From Anderseniella sp963700735 (GTDB taxonomy: Bacteria > Pseudomonadota > Alphaproteobacteria > Rhizobiales > Aestuariivirgaceae): DNA of 64,000 nucleotides. The stretch's first letter is position 1. The number at the start of each line of letters is the position of its first letter. Positions 17,333-26,597 of this stretch are shown here, one piece after another. The translations under genes were made by a program, and so were the position numbers. Under the pieces are notes generated by a model. That model did not search any database, was not told the origin of the DNA, and saw only the letters and a list, made by a program, of their open reading frames with translations. The stretch covers positions 682,001-746,000 of the forward strand of contig CAVOYR010000005.1 of assembly GCA_963700735.1 (NCBI GenBank), given 5' to 3'.

Positions 17333-18087
17333 CAGGACATCGCCTTGTCGAGCCAGGAGAAGAAGCGCTCGGTGATGGAGCCGTCCGGCTTGCCGACGGT
17401 TTCCATGGCCGCAGCGGCCACGTTATTGCTGCCGGCCCGGCGCGCACGCGGCGGCAGGTACTTGTTGACCGGCTTGTAGTCCATCTGCGGCAGCAGGTCG
17501 AAACCGCCGCGCTGCTCAACCAGCTTCGACACATCGGAGGACGGATCGCCAAGGTCGCCAAAGTGCCGCGCACCGGTTGGGCAGGCGCGTACGCAAGCAG
17601 GCTGGCGATCTTCCGGCGCCAGGTTTTCGTTGTAGATGCGGTCGACGCACAGGGTGCATTTCTTCATCACGCCGTCGTCGGTGTCATATTCGCGCGCGCC
17701 ATAGGGGCAGGCCCACGAGCACAGCTTGCAGCCGATGCAGGTGTCCGGGTTGACCAGCACGATGCCGTCCTCGGCGCGCTTGTAGCTGGCACCGGTGGGG
17801 CAGACGGTGACGCAGGCCGGCGTCTCGCAGTGCAGGCACGAGCGCGGAAAATGCACGGCGCGGGTGTCTGCGCCCTCACCCGTCTCGTAGCCGTGGATGC
17901 GGTTGAGCCACGCCCCAACCGGATCAGGCCCATAAGGCTCAAGGTCAGTGAGCGGCGCGGAATAGCCTTGCGTGTTCCACTCCTTGCACGACGTGGCGCA
18001 GGCCTGGCAGCCGACGCAGGTGTCAAGGTCGATCACCAGTCCAAGCTTCTTCTGCCCGGGTTTGGATGTGTCGGGAAGTGAGGTCAT
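17332..18087 (-). CDS. DmsB-like 4Fe-4S electron-transfer subunit
   Basis: 251 residues with four ferredoxin-type cysteine groups: CVGCQACATSC, CLHCETPACVTVCP, CIGCKLCSWACPYG and a last group in CTLCVDRIY plus CVRACP. That is the layout of DmsB/PsrB/PhsB subunits, carrying electrons between the molybdenum subunit and the membrane anchor. It overlaps the C subunit gene downstream and the DUF559 gene upstream (ATGA at 18084-18087). The tail after residue 215 is rich in Pro, Arg and Ala and is not part of the cluster-binding core. Confidence 0.92.
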   Translation of the reverse strand: MTSLPDTSKPGQKKLGLVIDLDTCVGCQACATSCKEWNTQGYSAPLTDLEPYGPDPVGAWLNRIHGYETGEGADTRAVHFPRSCLHCETPACVTVCPTGASYKRAEDGIVLVNPDTCIGCKLCSWACPYGAREYDTDDGVMKKCTLCVDRIYNENLAPEDRQPACVRACPTGARHFGDLGDPSSDVSKLVEQRGGFDLLPQMDYKPVNKYLPPRARRAGSNNVAAAAMETVGKPDGSITERFFSWLDKAMS

Positions 18088-18419
18088 CGGACTTCCGCCT
18101 CCTGCAAAATGGTCTCCAGCACACCGTCGATATTCATGAGAAGTTCGCTGTTTGAAATGCGCAGGACGCGATAGCCAACCGAAGCAAGCTCCGCATCGCG
18201 TTGCCGGTCGCGGGACTGCGCCGTATCGCCGGCGTGGCTCTCGCCATCCAGTTCAACAACGAGGCGCGACTGCTTGCACAGGAAATCCACGACGTGGCGG
18301 CCGACCGGCACCTGCCTGCGAAAATGATGACCAGCCAGCCGGTTGGCGCGAAGCCGTGACCAGAGAAGGGCCTCGGGCGGCGTCTGCTCTGTTCGCAGGG
18401 TCCTTGCCCTGTCGCGCAT
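18084..18419 (-). CDS. DUF559 (Vsr-like fold) putative endonuclease
   Basis: 111 residues of the DUF559 family, which has a restriction-endonuclease-like fold related to very-short-patch repair nucleases. Features seen are LRTEQTPPEALLWSRLR at the start, a core GHHFRRQVPVGRHVVDF, then VVELDGESH with the likely catalytic acids. It lies between the A and B subunits of the oxidoreductase operon and shares four bases with the B gene. It has no obvious link to that enzyme, so it is probably an inserted passenger together with the repeat array just upstream. DUF559 genes are widespread in alphaproteobacteria and their role is unsettled. Confidence 0.85.
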   Translation of the reverse strand: MRDRARTLRTEQTPPEALLWSRLRANRLAGHHFRRQVPVGRHVVDFLCKQSRLVVELDGESHAGDTAQSRDRQRDAELASVGYRVLRISNSELLMNIDGVLETILQEAEVR

Positions 18420-18459
18420 GGTCTTCGATGTGGTGAAGCGTGGTCTTGCCCCCTCCCTG

Positions 18460-18756
18460 CCCTCCCCCGCAAGCGGGAGAGGGTTCCGAACTCCGCATCA
18501 AGGTCAGCCCTCTTCACCGCCTCAGAAGCCAGTGTCGGATCAGCCCTCTCCCCCGCAAGCGGGAGAGGGTTCCGAGACTCCGCATCAAGGTCAGCCCTCT
18601 TCACCGCCTCAGACGCCAGTGTCGGATCAGCCCTCTCCCCCGCAAGCGGGAGAGGGTTCCGAGACTCGCATCAAGGTCAGCCCTCTTCACCGCCTCAGAA
18701 GCCAGTGTCGGATCAGCCCTCTCCCCCGCTTGCGGGGGAGAGTTGGAGAGGGGGCG
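18460..18756. repeat. Tandem 86-87-bp repeat array with CCCTCTCC hairpins
   Basis: Four copies of a palindrome, CCCTCTCCCCCGCAAGCGGG plus AGAGGG, occur with centres at about 18471, 18557, 18644 and 18731 (spacing 86-87). The intervening 60 bases are also repeated nearly exactly (for example CGCCTCAGAAGCCAGTGTCG). The last copy has the loop inverted (GCTTGC). The array fills the gap between the A-subunit gene and DUF559. The spacers are the same, so it is not a CRISPR. It resembles the hairpin intergenic elements common in alphaproteobacterial genomes. Confidence 0.9.
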
Positions 18757-18770
18757 ATTTTCAGCGGGCA

Positions 18771-21633
18771 TCATCGCGATACGCCTCGTGCTAGCCGCTG
18801 GCCCACCTTCATCGCCGCGCGGAACAGGCTCGACGGCTTCTTCAGCGTCTCGAACTGCGGCTCGCTGACATGTGCGCCGGTTGCCTTCTCCACCCGCACG
18901 CGCAGGTCGTACCAGGCTGCCTGCCCCGTCACTGGGTCGGAGTTGGAATAGCGGTAGCCGCCTTCACGCGCCGGCAAGAGGTCCGAGATGATGTGGTTCA
19001 GCAGGAAGCCCTTTCTGGCTTCCGGCGCGTTCCGGTCGAGGTTCCAGGCGCCGGAGCGCTTGCCGATGGCATTCCACGTCCACACGGTGTCCGGGTTGAC
19101 GCCGTCCATCAGCTTCAGCTGCACCTTGATGCGGCCATGGTGGCTGGTGACGTGCACCCAGTCGCCATCCCTGAGGCCAAGCGCCTTCGCCCGGCCGCGC
19201 TCCATGTACAACCAGTTGCGGCCGAGGATCTGCCGCAGCCACGCGTTCATCGACCCCCACGAGTGATACATCGCCATGGGCCGCTGCGTGACGGCATGCA
19301 TGGGAAAGTCGGTTGCATCGGTCATGGCTTCCTCGAACGGCGCATACCACATCGGCACCGGATCGAAGAACGCCTCGACGCGGCGGCGGTGCATCTGCGG
19401 CGGGACAATGTCGCCATGCCCGCGCGCGGCAAGCCGGAACTTCTGCAGCACTTCGGAATAGAGGTTGAAGGTGATCGGGTTGGCATTGGGGTTGAAGCCG
19501 AAGCCCTGTGCCCATTCGAGATAGTCCTTGTTGGCCATGCGATAGTACCGCATGTTCTGGGGCATCTCGTGCTTCCAGTAGCAGCCGTTCTCGATATAGC
19601 GCTCAAGCTGGTTCGGGTTGACCTCGCCCTTGCCTTCCTTGGAGCCATCCACCCCGCGGAACCCCGCCAGCGGGCCGATGCCGGGGCCACGCTCGTGGTT
19701 GACGATGTAGTCGGCATAACCGCCGGGATACTTCGGCGTCATGTCCTCCTTGACCATGCCCGGCAGGCCAAGCCGTGCGCCAAGGTCGAGCAGCACGGTC
19801 TGGAACGGCCTGACGTCGCGGCCCGGTTCAACCACCGGCTGGCGGATCGAGTCTGCCGGCCCGTGCGGCTCTGAAATCGGCCGGTCGAGCAGCGAGATGC
19901 AGTCCCAGCGCTCGAGGTAGGTGGTGTCGGGCAGGATCACGTCGGCATAGGCCACCATCTCCGAATAGTAGGCGTCGGAATAGATGATCTTCGGAATGAC
20001 GTAGTCGCCGGTCGCCTCGTCGATCTTCGTCAGGTGGTCCATGATGCCGCCGGAATTCATGGTCGAATTCCAGCTCATGTTGGCCATGTACATGAACAGG
20101 ACGTCGATGCCGTAGGGGTCCTTGTTGGCGGCATTGGTAATGACCGTGTGCATCAGCCCGTGCGCGGCAATGGGCGCGTCCCACGAATAGGCCTTGTCGA
20201 TGCGGCGCGGCGTGCCGTCAGCTTCGACCAGCAGGTCTTCAGGGCCTGCCACAAAGCCCAGCGGCGGGCCGGGCAGCGGCTTGAGGGGGTTGACCTCACC
20301 CACCTTGCCGGCGGGCTTGAGGCCGGGAGGGGCCGCCTTCGGGAACGGCGGCTTGTACAGGAAGCCACCCGGCACATCGATCGAGCCCAGCATGATCTGC
20401 AGCATGTGGATCGAGCGGCAGGTGTGGAAGCCGTTGGAGTGGGCCGAGATGCCGCGCATCGCGTGCATCGACACCGGGCGGCCGGTCATCGAGGCATGCT
20501 TGCGGCCATGGCTGTCGGTCCAGGCAACGGGAAGCTCGAACGCTTGTTCGAAGGCAGCATGCGCCAGTTCACCGGCAATGCGCACAATGGTTTCAGGCTC
20601 GATGCCACACGCGGCAGCGGCGCGCTCGCGGTGCATACTCGTCGGACAGGTAGCGTTCAGCGACGAGCTGGAATGAGGGAACCGCCATGCGCTTGCCCTT
20701 GCCCGGCAGCTTGACCTCGCCGTGCAGCGCGGGCCTGTCCACCTTGTCAACGGGTGCGGGCTTGCCGGTGGCGCTGTCGAGCACCAGTACCTTGCCAGAA
20801 CGGTCGCGCGCGATCAGGCCGTCATCGTTGCCTGTCCTGTCACGGATGACAAGGTGGGCCGCGTTGGTGTAGCGGGCCAGGTAGTCGAGGTCGATCTTGC
20901 CAGCCTTGAGGATTTGCTGGATCAGTGCGCCGACGAACAGCCCGTCGGTGCCGGGGCGGATGCCGATCCATTCATCGGCGATGGCCGAGTAGCCGGACTT
21001 GACCGGGTTGATCGAGACGATCTTGACGCCGCGCGCCTTCAGCTTGCCCAGCCCCATCTTGATCGGGTTGGAGGCGTGATCTTCCGCCACGCCGAACAGC
21101 ATGAAGTACTGTGTGCGGTCCCAGTCCGGCTCGCCGAACTCCCAGAACGAACCGCCGAACGTGTACAGCCCGGCGGCGGCCATGTTGACCGAACAGAACC
21201 CGCCATGGGCGGCGAAGTTGGGGGTGCCGAACTGCGTGGCCCACCAGCCGGTCAGCGATTGCGACTGGTCGCGGCCGGTGAAGAACGCGAGCTTCTTCGG
21301 GTCTGTCGAGCGCACCTGGCTGAGCCATGTGGTGCAGGTGCGAAGTGCTTCTTCCCACTCAACCTCGCGGAATTCGCCGGATCCGCGCGGGCCGACGCGC
21401 ATCAGCGGCTTGGTGAGGCGCGCGGGCGAGTACTGCTGCATGATGCCGGCAGAGCCCTTTGCGCACAGCACGCCCTTGTTGACCGGGTGGTCGCGGTTGC
21501 CCTCGATGTATTTGACCGTACCGTCCTTCAGATACACCTTGATGCCGCAGCGGCAGGCGCACATGTAGCAGGTGGAGGTCTTGATCTCGTCCCAGGTCTT
21601 CAGGTTGAGATCGATCTTGGGCTCGCTCGCCAT
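18771..21633 (-). pseudogene. DMSO-reductase-family molybdopterin catalytic subunit, frameshifted
   Basis: Two overlapping frames, 21633 down to about 20632 and about 20626 down to 18771, form one protein of about 953 residues once a single base is removed near 20626-20632. The N-terminal part has the 4Fe-4S motif CYMCACRCG with a fourth cysteine in LCAKG. CSVNMAAAG probably supplies a cysteine ligand to molybdenum, as in PsrA/PhsA and formate or nitrate enzymes. The C-terminal part has the usual cofactor-binding cap (WVHVTSHHGRIKV). No Tat signal is present, so it should act in the cytoplasm. The B and C subunits are intact downstream. The substrate is unknown; polysulfide, thiosulfate, DMSO or another oxo-acid are possible. 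Confidence 0.85.
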
Positions 21634-21785
21634 TGCGCTTCCGGTACTGTTGTCAGAACTCGTTACCGGGCCAAGCTAGCAGACCCGGCGCGCGCGGCAA
21701 TAGCACCAGCCAGCCTCAAGCGACCGGCCAGTGATACAGATTTTGAGTGTCAAAGTCTCAATTTTTCCGCTCTGAGCGGCGCTCA

Positions 21786-21818
21786 AACAAAAAGCGCCGC
21801 AGTTTCCCGCGGCGCCCT
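21786..21818 (-). terminator. Rho-independent terminator after S74-type gene
   Basis: On the minus strand a GGCGCCGC/GCGGCGC stem with a GGGAAACT loop is followed by TTTTTG, 22 bases past the stop of the 21840-22295 gene. Nearly the same sequence recurs at 22387. Confidence 0.85.
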
Positions 21819-21839
21819 GAAATCTTGTCGGGCCGGAGA

Positions 21840-22295
21840 TCAGCGTGGCAGACGAAGCGATCCCAAACGACTGACATCGCGCTTGAGGTGAATATCTGAC
21901 GTCGTGGGTTCTGGTGACAGCTTGCCCACGCGGACGATGTCACGTTTCAACCGGATGTCCGATTCCGGCTTTGGTTCGGGCGACTTCTTGCGGGCTGCAG
22001 TTTCACCGTCTTCGATCTGCAGCGCACCCCATTCCGACCTGGTCATCATGCGGGTGCCGAGCATGCCATAATCAACGCGGTAGTAGCCGTCCTCGCCGAC
22101 GGATACCGCTTCAGGGCGCACCTTGAGCACGTCCTGCGCCATGACCCCCACGTACTCGGTATCGTCCCACAGGTACCGGAAACTGTAGAGCGGCAAGCCC
22201 TCGGCCATGCTGCCGACTTCGCCGACATCCTGCTTCAACCGGACATCCGAGTCCGTGGGTTCAGGCGAGTTCAGTGCCGGCACCATCTTGCGCAT
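21840..22295 (-). CDS. Mini protein with S74-type intramolecular chaperone domain
   Basis: 151 residues from ATG 22295, with GGGGA upstream. Residues about 14-82 match the peptidase S74 (tail-spike chaperone) domain: SDVRLKQD, LPLYSFRYLW, YVGVMAQDVL, PEAV and YYRVDYGMLG. In that family the protein cuts itself before the Ser of the SD motif, using a Ser-Lys pair five residues apart (S16, K21). The tail holds two further SPEP...SDIxLKRD copies (S112/K117 and S133/K138). No tail-fibre or adhesin part is attached, unlike usual family members, where the domain ends a long fibre. It is a single gene with its own terminator. Confidence 0.75.
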   Translation of the reverse strand: MRKMVPALNSPEPTDSDVRLKQDVGEVGSMAEGLPLYSFRYLWDDTEYVGVMAQDVLKVRPEAVSVGEDGYYRVDYGMLGTRMMTRSEWGALQIEDGETAARKKSPEPKPESDIRLKRDIVRVGKLSPEPTTSDIHLKRDVSRLGSLRLPR

Positions 22296-22386
22296 GCTTT
22301 CTGTCCCCTTTGCAATGTTCGATCCGTGTACGGGAGTTTGCGCGCCGGGGATGCAATGGTCAACCAGCAAACCTGGAGGCGACCCA

Positions 22387-22419
22387 AACAAAAAGCGCCG
22401 CAGTTTCCCGCGGCGCCTG
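22387..22419 (-). terminator. Rho-independent terminator after outer-membrane barrel gene
   Basis: Same GGCGCCGC/GCGGCGC stem, GGGAAACT loop and TTTTTG tail on the minus strand as at 21786, placed 25 bases past the barrel gene's stop. Confidence 0.85.
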
Positions 22420-22443
22420 GAATTTGTATTGGCCGACAAGGGG

Positions 22444-23371
22444 TCAGTCGACGTTCTGACCTGATGCGACCCAACGGCCAAAGTTCGGCAAGTCGAAGGT
22501 TGCACCAACGCGATCAAACTCCTGCATGGTGCTGCCACCAAAGGCATACGTTGCACCTACCATGATGGTGTGATCGGTATAGCGGCCGTCATCTGTGCCA
22601 CCTAAATCGTCGTCATTCTCGAAATGCGCGCCGCGATAGCCGACAAACACGTTGGTGTCTCCAACAAGCGGCAAACCGGCAATCATCGTGTCATATCGAA
22701 CGCCCCATTCGATGATATCCATATCAAATGCATTGCCTGTGTCCTGGTGGCCGGAAGCATAGGCGAATTCGCCCTGAAGGCGACTGTTGGGCGTCAGGAA
22801 CCACCGCGCAACACCACGAGCAAAGATCGCATCATGAAAGGCGTCGGTGTGGCGCCCGGCCTGGTCTGCAGCTTCACCGTCAAGGTAGCCGGCCTGCACG
22901 TAAAGCGTAATGTCGTTCAAATAGATCTGCGCTTCGCCGCCCAACGCATAGAAATCGTTTCTGGTTTCATCTGCGTGCCCAGTGCCGAATGACCCGAAAG
23001 CCCCCAAGGCGAAGCTGTTGGGATCCCGGTACGCCAAGTGGGCGCCAACGTATCCTGAATGCTGAAAAACATCGTCGTTGTTCGGCTTGAAAGAGTTCTC
23101 CGTGTACTCGATACCGGCATCCATCTGCATGGACAAATTGGACCCCAACGGCAAGCTCAACCGGCCCGAGGTGCCGGATGCAAAATAGCCATCACGATCA
23201 GGATCGGCGGTATTCTCTGCACCAGAAACAAACGAGTAGCCGGTCCACTTCTCGACATAGCCGGACACAACAAGGCCCTGTATGGCCTGCTCATAGTCCG
23301 CCGCCTGTGCGCCGCCGATGAAACACGCTCATGGCCGATGCTGCGACTGTCGCCGTCAGAAGCTTCTTCAT
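22444..23371 (-). pseudogene. Outer-membrane beta-barrel protein with frameshifted signal peptide
   Basis: The long open frame (22444-23268) encodes an alternating, aromatic- and glycine-rich chain with strand pairs such as AGIEYTENSF, LYVQAGYLDG and HTIMVGATYAFGG, typical of an outer-membrane barrel. Its natural start is ATG 23371 (MKKLLTATVAASAMS). Reading it directly gives a stop after 26 residues. Removing one base at the AAA run near 23321 continues into IGGAQA and ADYEQAIQGL, a perfect signal-peptide end and mature start. A GTG at 23268 is possible but would lack export. About 308 residues if repaired. The barrel's cargo or partner is unknown. Confidence 0.75.
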
Positions 23372-23539
23372 TATGGTTCCCTGCAAAGTTTTTGAATCCG
23401 CCCCCGAATTTCGAGGCGAACGTCTCCGATACGCACCGTTAGGTCAATCCGATTCACTCTCACTACGAAATAATTTAATCAAGTGTGGCATTCGGGACAC
23501 ACTGCGTGGTGAACAACCAGCTAAAGACGCTTGGATGGT

Positions 23540-23580
23540 GACAAGGGGGCCAATCTGGCGCTAGCCTAGGGCCAGTTGTC
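23540..23580. promoter_or_regulatory. Candidate MocR operator
   Basis: An imperfect inverted repeat, GACAAGGGGGCC against GGGCCAGTTGTC, flanks a centre with CTGGCGCTAGCC, 34 bases before the MocR gene start. Position and symmetry fit autoregulation; no experimental motif was matched. Confidence 0.3.
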
Positions 23581-23613
23581 ATTTCCATCCAGACCAGAAA
23601 GGGACCCGGCGCG

Positions 23614-25110
23614 ATGCGCGACTGGCTGCTGCAAATCAGGCGTGGCGAACATGCCAGCCTGCAAACCCAGATCCGCGAGGCGTTCGTTTCCGCCATTCTC
23701 GATGGCCAGCTTGGCCGCGAGGAACCCGTGCCCTCGACGCGCAAGATGGCCAAGGTGCTGGGGGTTTCACGCAACACGGTCATGCTGGCCTACCAGGGGC
23801 TGTTGGACGATGGCTACCTGGTGGCGCGCGAGCGGTCCGGCTACTACGTGTCGGAAAAGGCCATTCCGCAGCAGTCCTCGCGCCCTGCCCCGCCCCGTCG
23901 CGACGACGTGCCGTCCACTGCGCCGGACTGGCAGGCGCGCTTTGCCCGCATGCCGGCCAGGCTGGAAAACATCGCCAAGCCGCTCGACTGGTCGTCGTAC
24001 AAGTACCCGTTCATCTATGGCCAGGTGGACCACAACCTGTTTCCCATCGCCGAGTGGCGGGAGTGCGCCCGGCAGACGCTGGGCAAGCGCTGGTTTAACG
24101 CCTGGACCGACGATCACTATGCCGCCGATGACCCGTTGCTGGTCGAGCAGATCCGCCGGCGCATACTGCCGCGCCGGGGCATCATGGCGGGCGAGGACGA
24201 GATCCTCGTCACACTGGGCGCGCAGCACGCGCTGTACATGATCTCCAGCCTGCTGGCGAAATCCACCACAAAGGTCGTCGTGGAAGACCCCGGGCTGCCG
24301 GATGCGCGTAACATCTTTTCGCTGCATACCCGCGACGTGCACCTGCAGACGGTGGACAGCCAGGGGCTGGCGCCGGACCGCATTCCGGCCGGCACGGAAA
24401 TGGTGTTCGTCACCCCCAGCCACCAGGCCCCCACCACGGTCACCATGCCGCTGGCCCGCCGGCTTGAACTGATGGAAGCGGCCCGCAAGCATGATTTCAT
24501 CGTCATCGAGGACGACCACGAATTCGAGACCAACTACGTCAACGAACCCTGCCCGTCGCTGAAGTCGCTGGATGACGACGGCCACGTGATCTACGTCGGC
24601 TCGCTGTCGAAGTCGGTGTTTCATGGGCTGCGGCTGGGCTTCATGGTGGCACCCAAGCCATTCATCGAGCAGGCCCGCGCCCTGCGCCGGCTGATGGTGC
24701 GCCATCCGCCCAACAACAACCAGCGCACCGCCGCGCTGTTCCTGTCGCTGGGCCACCACGACACACTCATCCGGCGGCTGCACCGGGCCTACCGGGCGCG
24801 CTGGGAGGTGATGGCCGAGGCGGTGCAATCGCACCTGCCTGATTCAGCGCGGGTGCCGAGCTTCGGCGGCACCAGCTTCTGGGTGGAAGGACCGCCCGGC
24901 CTCGATGCGGAACGGCTGGCCGTGACGGCGCGCGCGCAAGGCGTGCTGATCGAGCCGGGGCGCATCTTCTTCGGCGGACCCAACCCGCCGCGCAATTATT
25001 TCCGGCTCGGCTTTTCCTCTATTGACGAAAGCCTCATCGAACCGGGCATCATGTTGCTGTCGCAACTGATCCGCGATGACATTGCAACCAGCAGGGCAGC
25101 AGCAGAATGA
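23614..25110 (+). CDS. MocR-type PLP-dependent transcriptional regulator
   Basis: A 498-residue GntR/MocR fusion. Residues about 10-80 form the winged helix (REEPVPSTRKMAKVLGVSRNTV), followed by a linker and a fold-type-I aminotransferase domain with the PLP lysine in GSLSKSVFHGLRLG. In this family the aminotransferase part senses an amino compound or PLP instead of catalysing. The next gene, an aminotransferase, overlaps its stop by four bases, so the regulator and its probable target are coupled. Effector unknown; taurine, GABA and pyridoxal are ligands of known relatives. Confidence 0.93.
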   Translation: MRDWLLQIRRGEHASLQTQIREAFVSAILDGQLGREEPVPSTRKMAKVLGVSRNTVMLAYQGLLDDGYLVARERSGYYVSEKAIPQQSSRPAPPRRDDVPSTAPDWQARFARMPARLENIAKPLDWSSYKYPFIYGQVDHNLFPIAEWRECARQTLGKRWFNAWTDDHYAADDPLLVEQIRRRILPRRGIMAGEDEILVTLGAQHALYMISSLLAKSTTKVVVEDPGLPDARNIFSLHTRDVHLQTVDSQGLAPDRIPAGTEMVFVTPSHQAPTTVTMPLARRLELMEAARKHDFIVIEDDHEFETNYVNEPCPSLKSLDDDGHVIYVGSLSKSVFHGLRLGFMVAPKPFIEQARALRRLMVRHPPNNNQRTAALFLSLGHHDTLIRRLHRAYRARWEVMAEAVQSHLPDSARVPSFGGTSFWVEGPPGLDAERLAVTARAQGVLIEPGRIFFGGPNPPRNYFRLGFSSIDESLIEPGIMLLSQLIRDDIATSRAAAE

Positions 25111-26033
25111 ACACGCACACGCAACGTCTCGCCAAGGGCGCGGCCTGGATGAACGGCGAGATCGTGCCGATCTCCGAGGCGAAGATCCCGGTCACCGACT
25201 GGGGCTTCACCCGGTCGGACTGCACCTACGATGTTGCCTCGGTTCGCAACGGGGCGTTTTTCCGGCTGGAGGACTATCTCGACCGGTTCCAGGCGTCGCT
25301 GAAGAAAGTCCGCATAGATGTGCCGCAAACCAAGGACGACATGCGCCAGATCGTGCATGCCATCGTGGCAGCGTCGGGCCTGCGTGACTCGTACGTCGCA
25401 ATGGTGGCCAGCCGTGGCGTGCCGCTGATCCCCGGTACCCGCGACCCGCGCCAGTGCGGCAACCACTTCTTTGCCTGGTGCATCCCCTACCTGCACGTCA
25501 TCCGCCCGGAAGTGGCCGCGCGCGGGGCGCACCTGTACGTGCCGGAAGGGGTGCGCCGGATACCATCGGACAGCGTCGACCCCACGGCAAAGAACTACCA
25601 CTGGGGCGACCTTACCCGTGGCCTGTTCGAGGCGCTGGATGCCGGGTTCGACACCGCCCTGCTGCTGGATCATGAAGGCAACGTGACCGAGGGGCCTGGC
25701 TTCAACGTGTTCTCGGTGAAGGGCAATTCGGTGCTCACGCCTGATGCCGGCGTGCTGGAAGGCATCACGCGGCGCTCGGTGCTGGAGGTGGCGCGCGAGC
25801 TGGGGCTGGAAACGGAAGTCCGCCCGATCAAGCTGGCTGAATTCCTGGAAGCCGACGAAGTGTTTACCGCGACGACGGCAGGCGGCATAGCGCCGGTGGC
25901 ACGCGTCAATGACAGGGTGTTTTCAAATGATGCGCCGGGGCCGGTTACGCTGCGGCTGCGTGACGGCTTCGCCAGCCTGTTCGACCGGCCGGAACATCGC
26001 CAGCCGGTCGATTATGATGCAGCAACGGGGTAA
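25107..26033 (+). CDS. Class IV (branched-chain-like) aminotransferase
   Basis: 308 residues of the fold-type-IV PLP enzymes (branched-chain aminotransferase, D-amino-acid aminotransferase and related lyases). The PLP lysine is in PTAKNYHWGD, and the family motif EGPGFNVFSVKG follows. The start ATG overlaps the MocR stop (ATGA). Such enzymes use either face of the substrate; R-selective amine transaminases also look like this, so the substrate is open. Being coupled to a MocR regulator suggests an inducible catabolic transaminase and not the housekeeping IlvE. Confidence 0.9.
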   Translation: MNTHTQRLAKGAAWMNGEIVPISEAKIPVTDWGFTRSDCTYDVASVRNGAFFRLEDYLDRFQASLKKVRIDVPQTKDDMRQIVHAIVAASGLRDSYVAMVASRGVPLIPGTRDPRQCGNHFFAWCIPYLHVIRPEVAARGAHLYVPEGVRRIPSDSVDPTAKNYHWGDLTRGLFEALDAGFDTALLLDHEGNVTEGPGFNVFSVKGNSVLTPDAGVLEGITRRSVLEVARELGLETEVRPIKLAEFLEADEVFTATTAGGIAPVARVNDRVFSNDAPGPVTLRLRDGFASLFDRPEHRQPVDYDAATG

Positions 26034-26044
26034 TACCGCTCGCG

Positions 26045-26476
26045 TCAGGCAGCCTTCGACTTGACGGAGCTGAGTTTGGATTCGGCCGCATCCCTGGCGG
26101 CCTTGACGGTGTCTTCAGCAGCCTTGAGGGTTTCTTCTGTCTCCGCAGAGATTTCTTCTGCCGTTTCCGTCGCGATCTTCTGACCCATTTCGGTCATCGC
26201 GCGAAGGTGTTCGGCATACTGCTGGGTGGCTGTGCGATAGAACCCGGCCCACACTTCGAGCACTTCCATCGGCGTCCGGCATTCGGCCAGGCGGGACGGC
26301 ATGGCCATGTCTTCGGACAGGCGCGTGGTGACGAAGCTGGCATACCGGCCCTGGCACTCGGACAGCGCCTTCATGGCGTCCTGGCTGTACTTCATTGCGT
26401 GCTCGATCGAGCCCTGGGCGACCATCAGCGGTGCCATGGAATTGGCAAGCGTGTTGGGTTCGTTGATTTCTGACAT
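26045..26476 (-). CDS. Phasin-family protein
   Basis: 143 residues from ATG 26476 (MSEINEPN); the frame is open further upstream but without a good start. It is mostly amphipathic helix, with the family pattern EVWAGFYRTATQQYAEHLRAMTEM, abbreviated here, and an Ala/Glu/Lys-rich coiled tail ending KSKAA. Phasins coat polyhydroxyalkanoate granules; some small ones act on other surfaces or as chaperones. No PHA synthase is in the window. It is convergent with the aminotransferase gene, 11 bases apart. Confidence 0.88.
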   Translation of the reverse strand: MSEINEPNTLANSMAPLMVAQGSIEHAMKYSQDAMKALSECQGRYASFVTTRLSEDMAMPSRLAECRTPMEVLEVWAGFYRTATQQYAEHLRAMTEMGQKIATETAEEISAETEETLKAAEDTVKAARDAAESKLSSVKSKAA

Positions 26477-26597
26477 TGCGTGCCTCCTTGTTCTATCCGG
26501 CGGTGGGGTGCAAGCTGGCCGGATGCTTGAAGCAACAGTATCCACAATCTGTGACAGCAAAATGGTCACGATGCGGAGAATGGGGGTAAAATTGCCG

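Noticed and set aside
18460..18756. CRISPR-like regular repeats
   Set aside because: The sequences between the hairpins are themselves repeated, so there are no unique spacers, and no cas gene is present.
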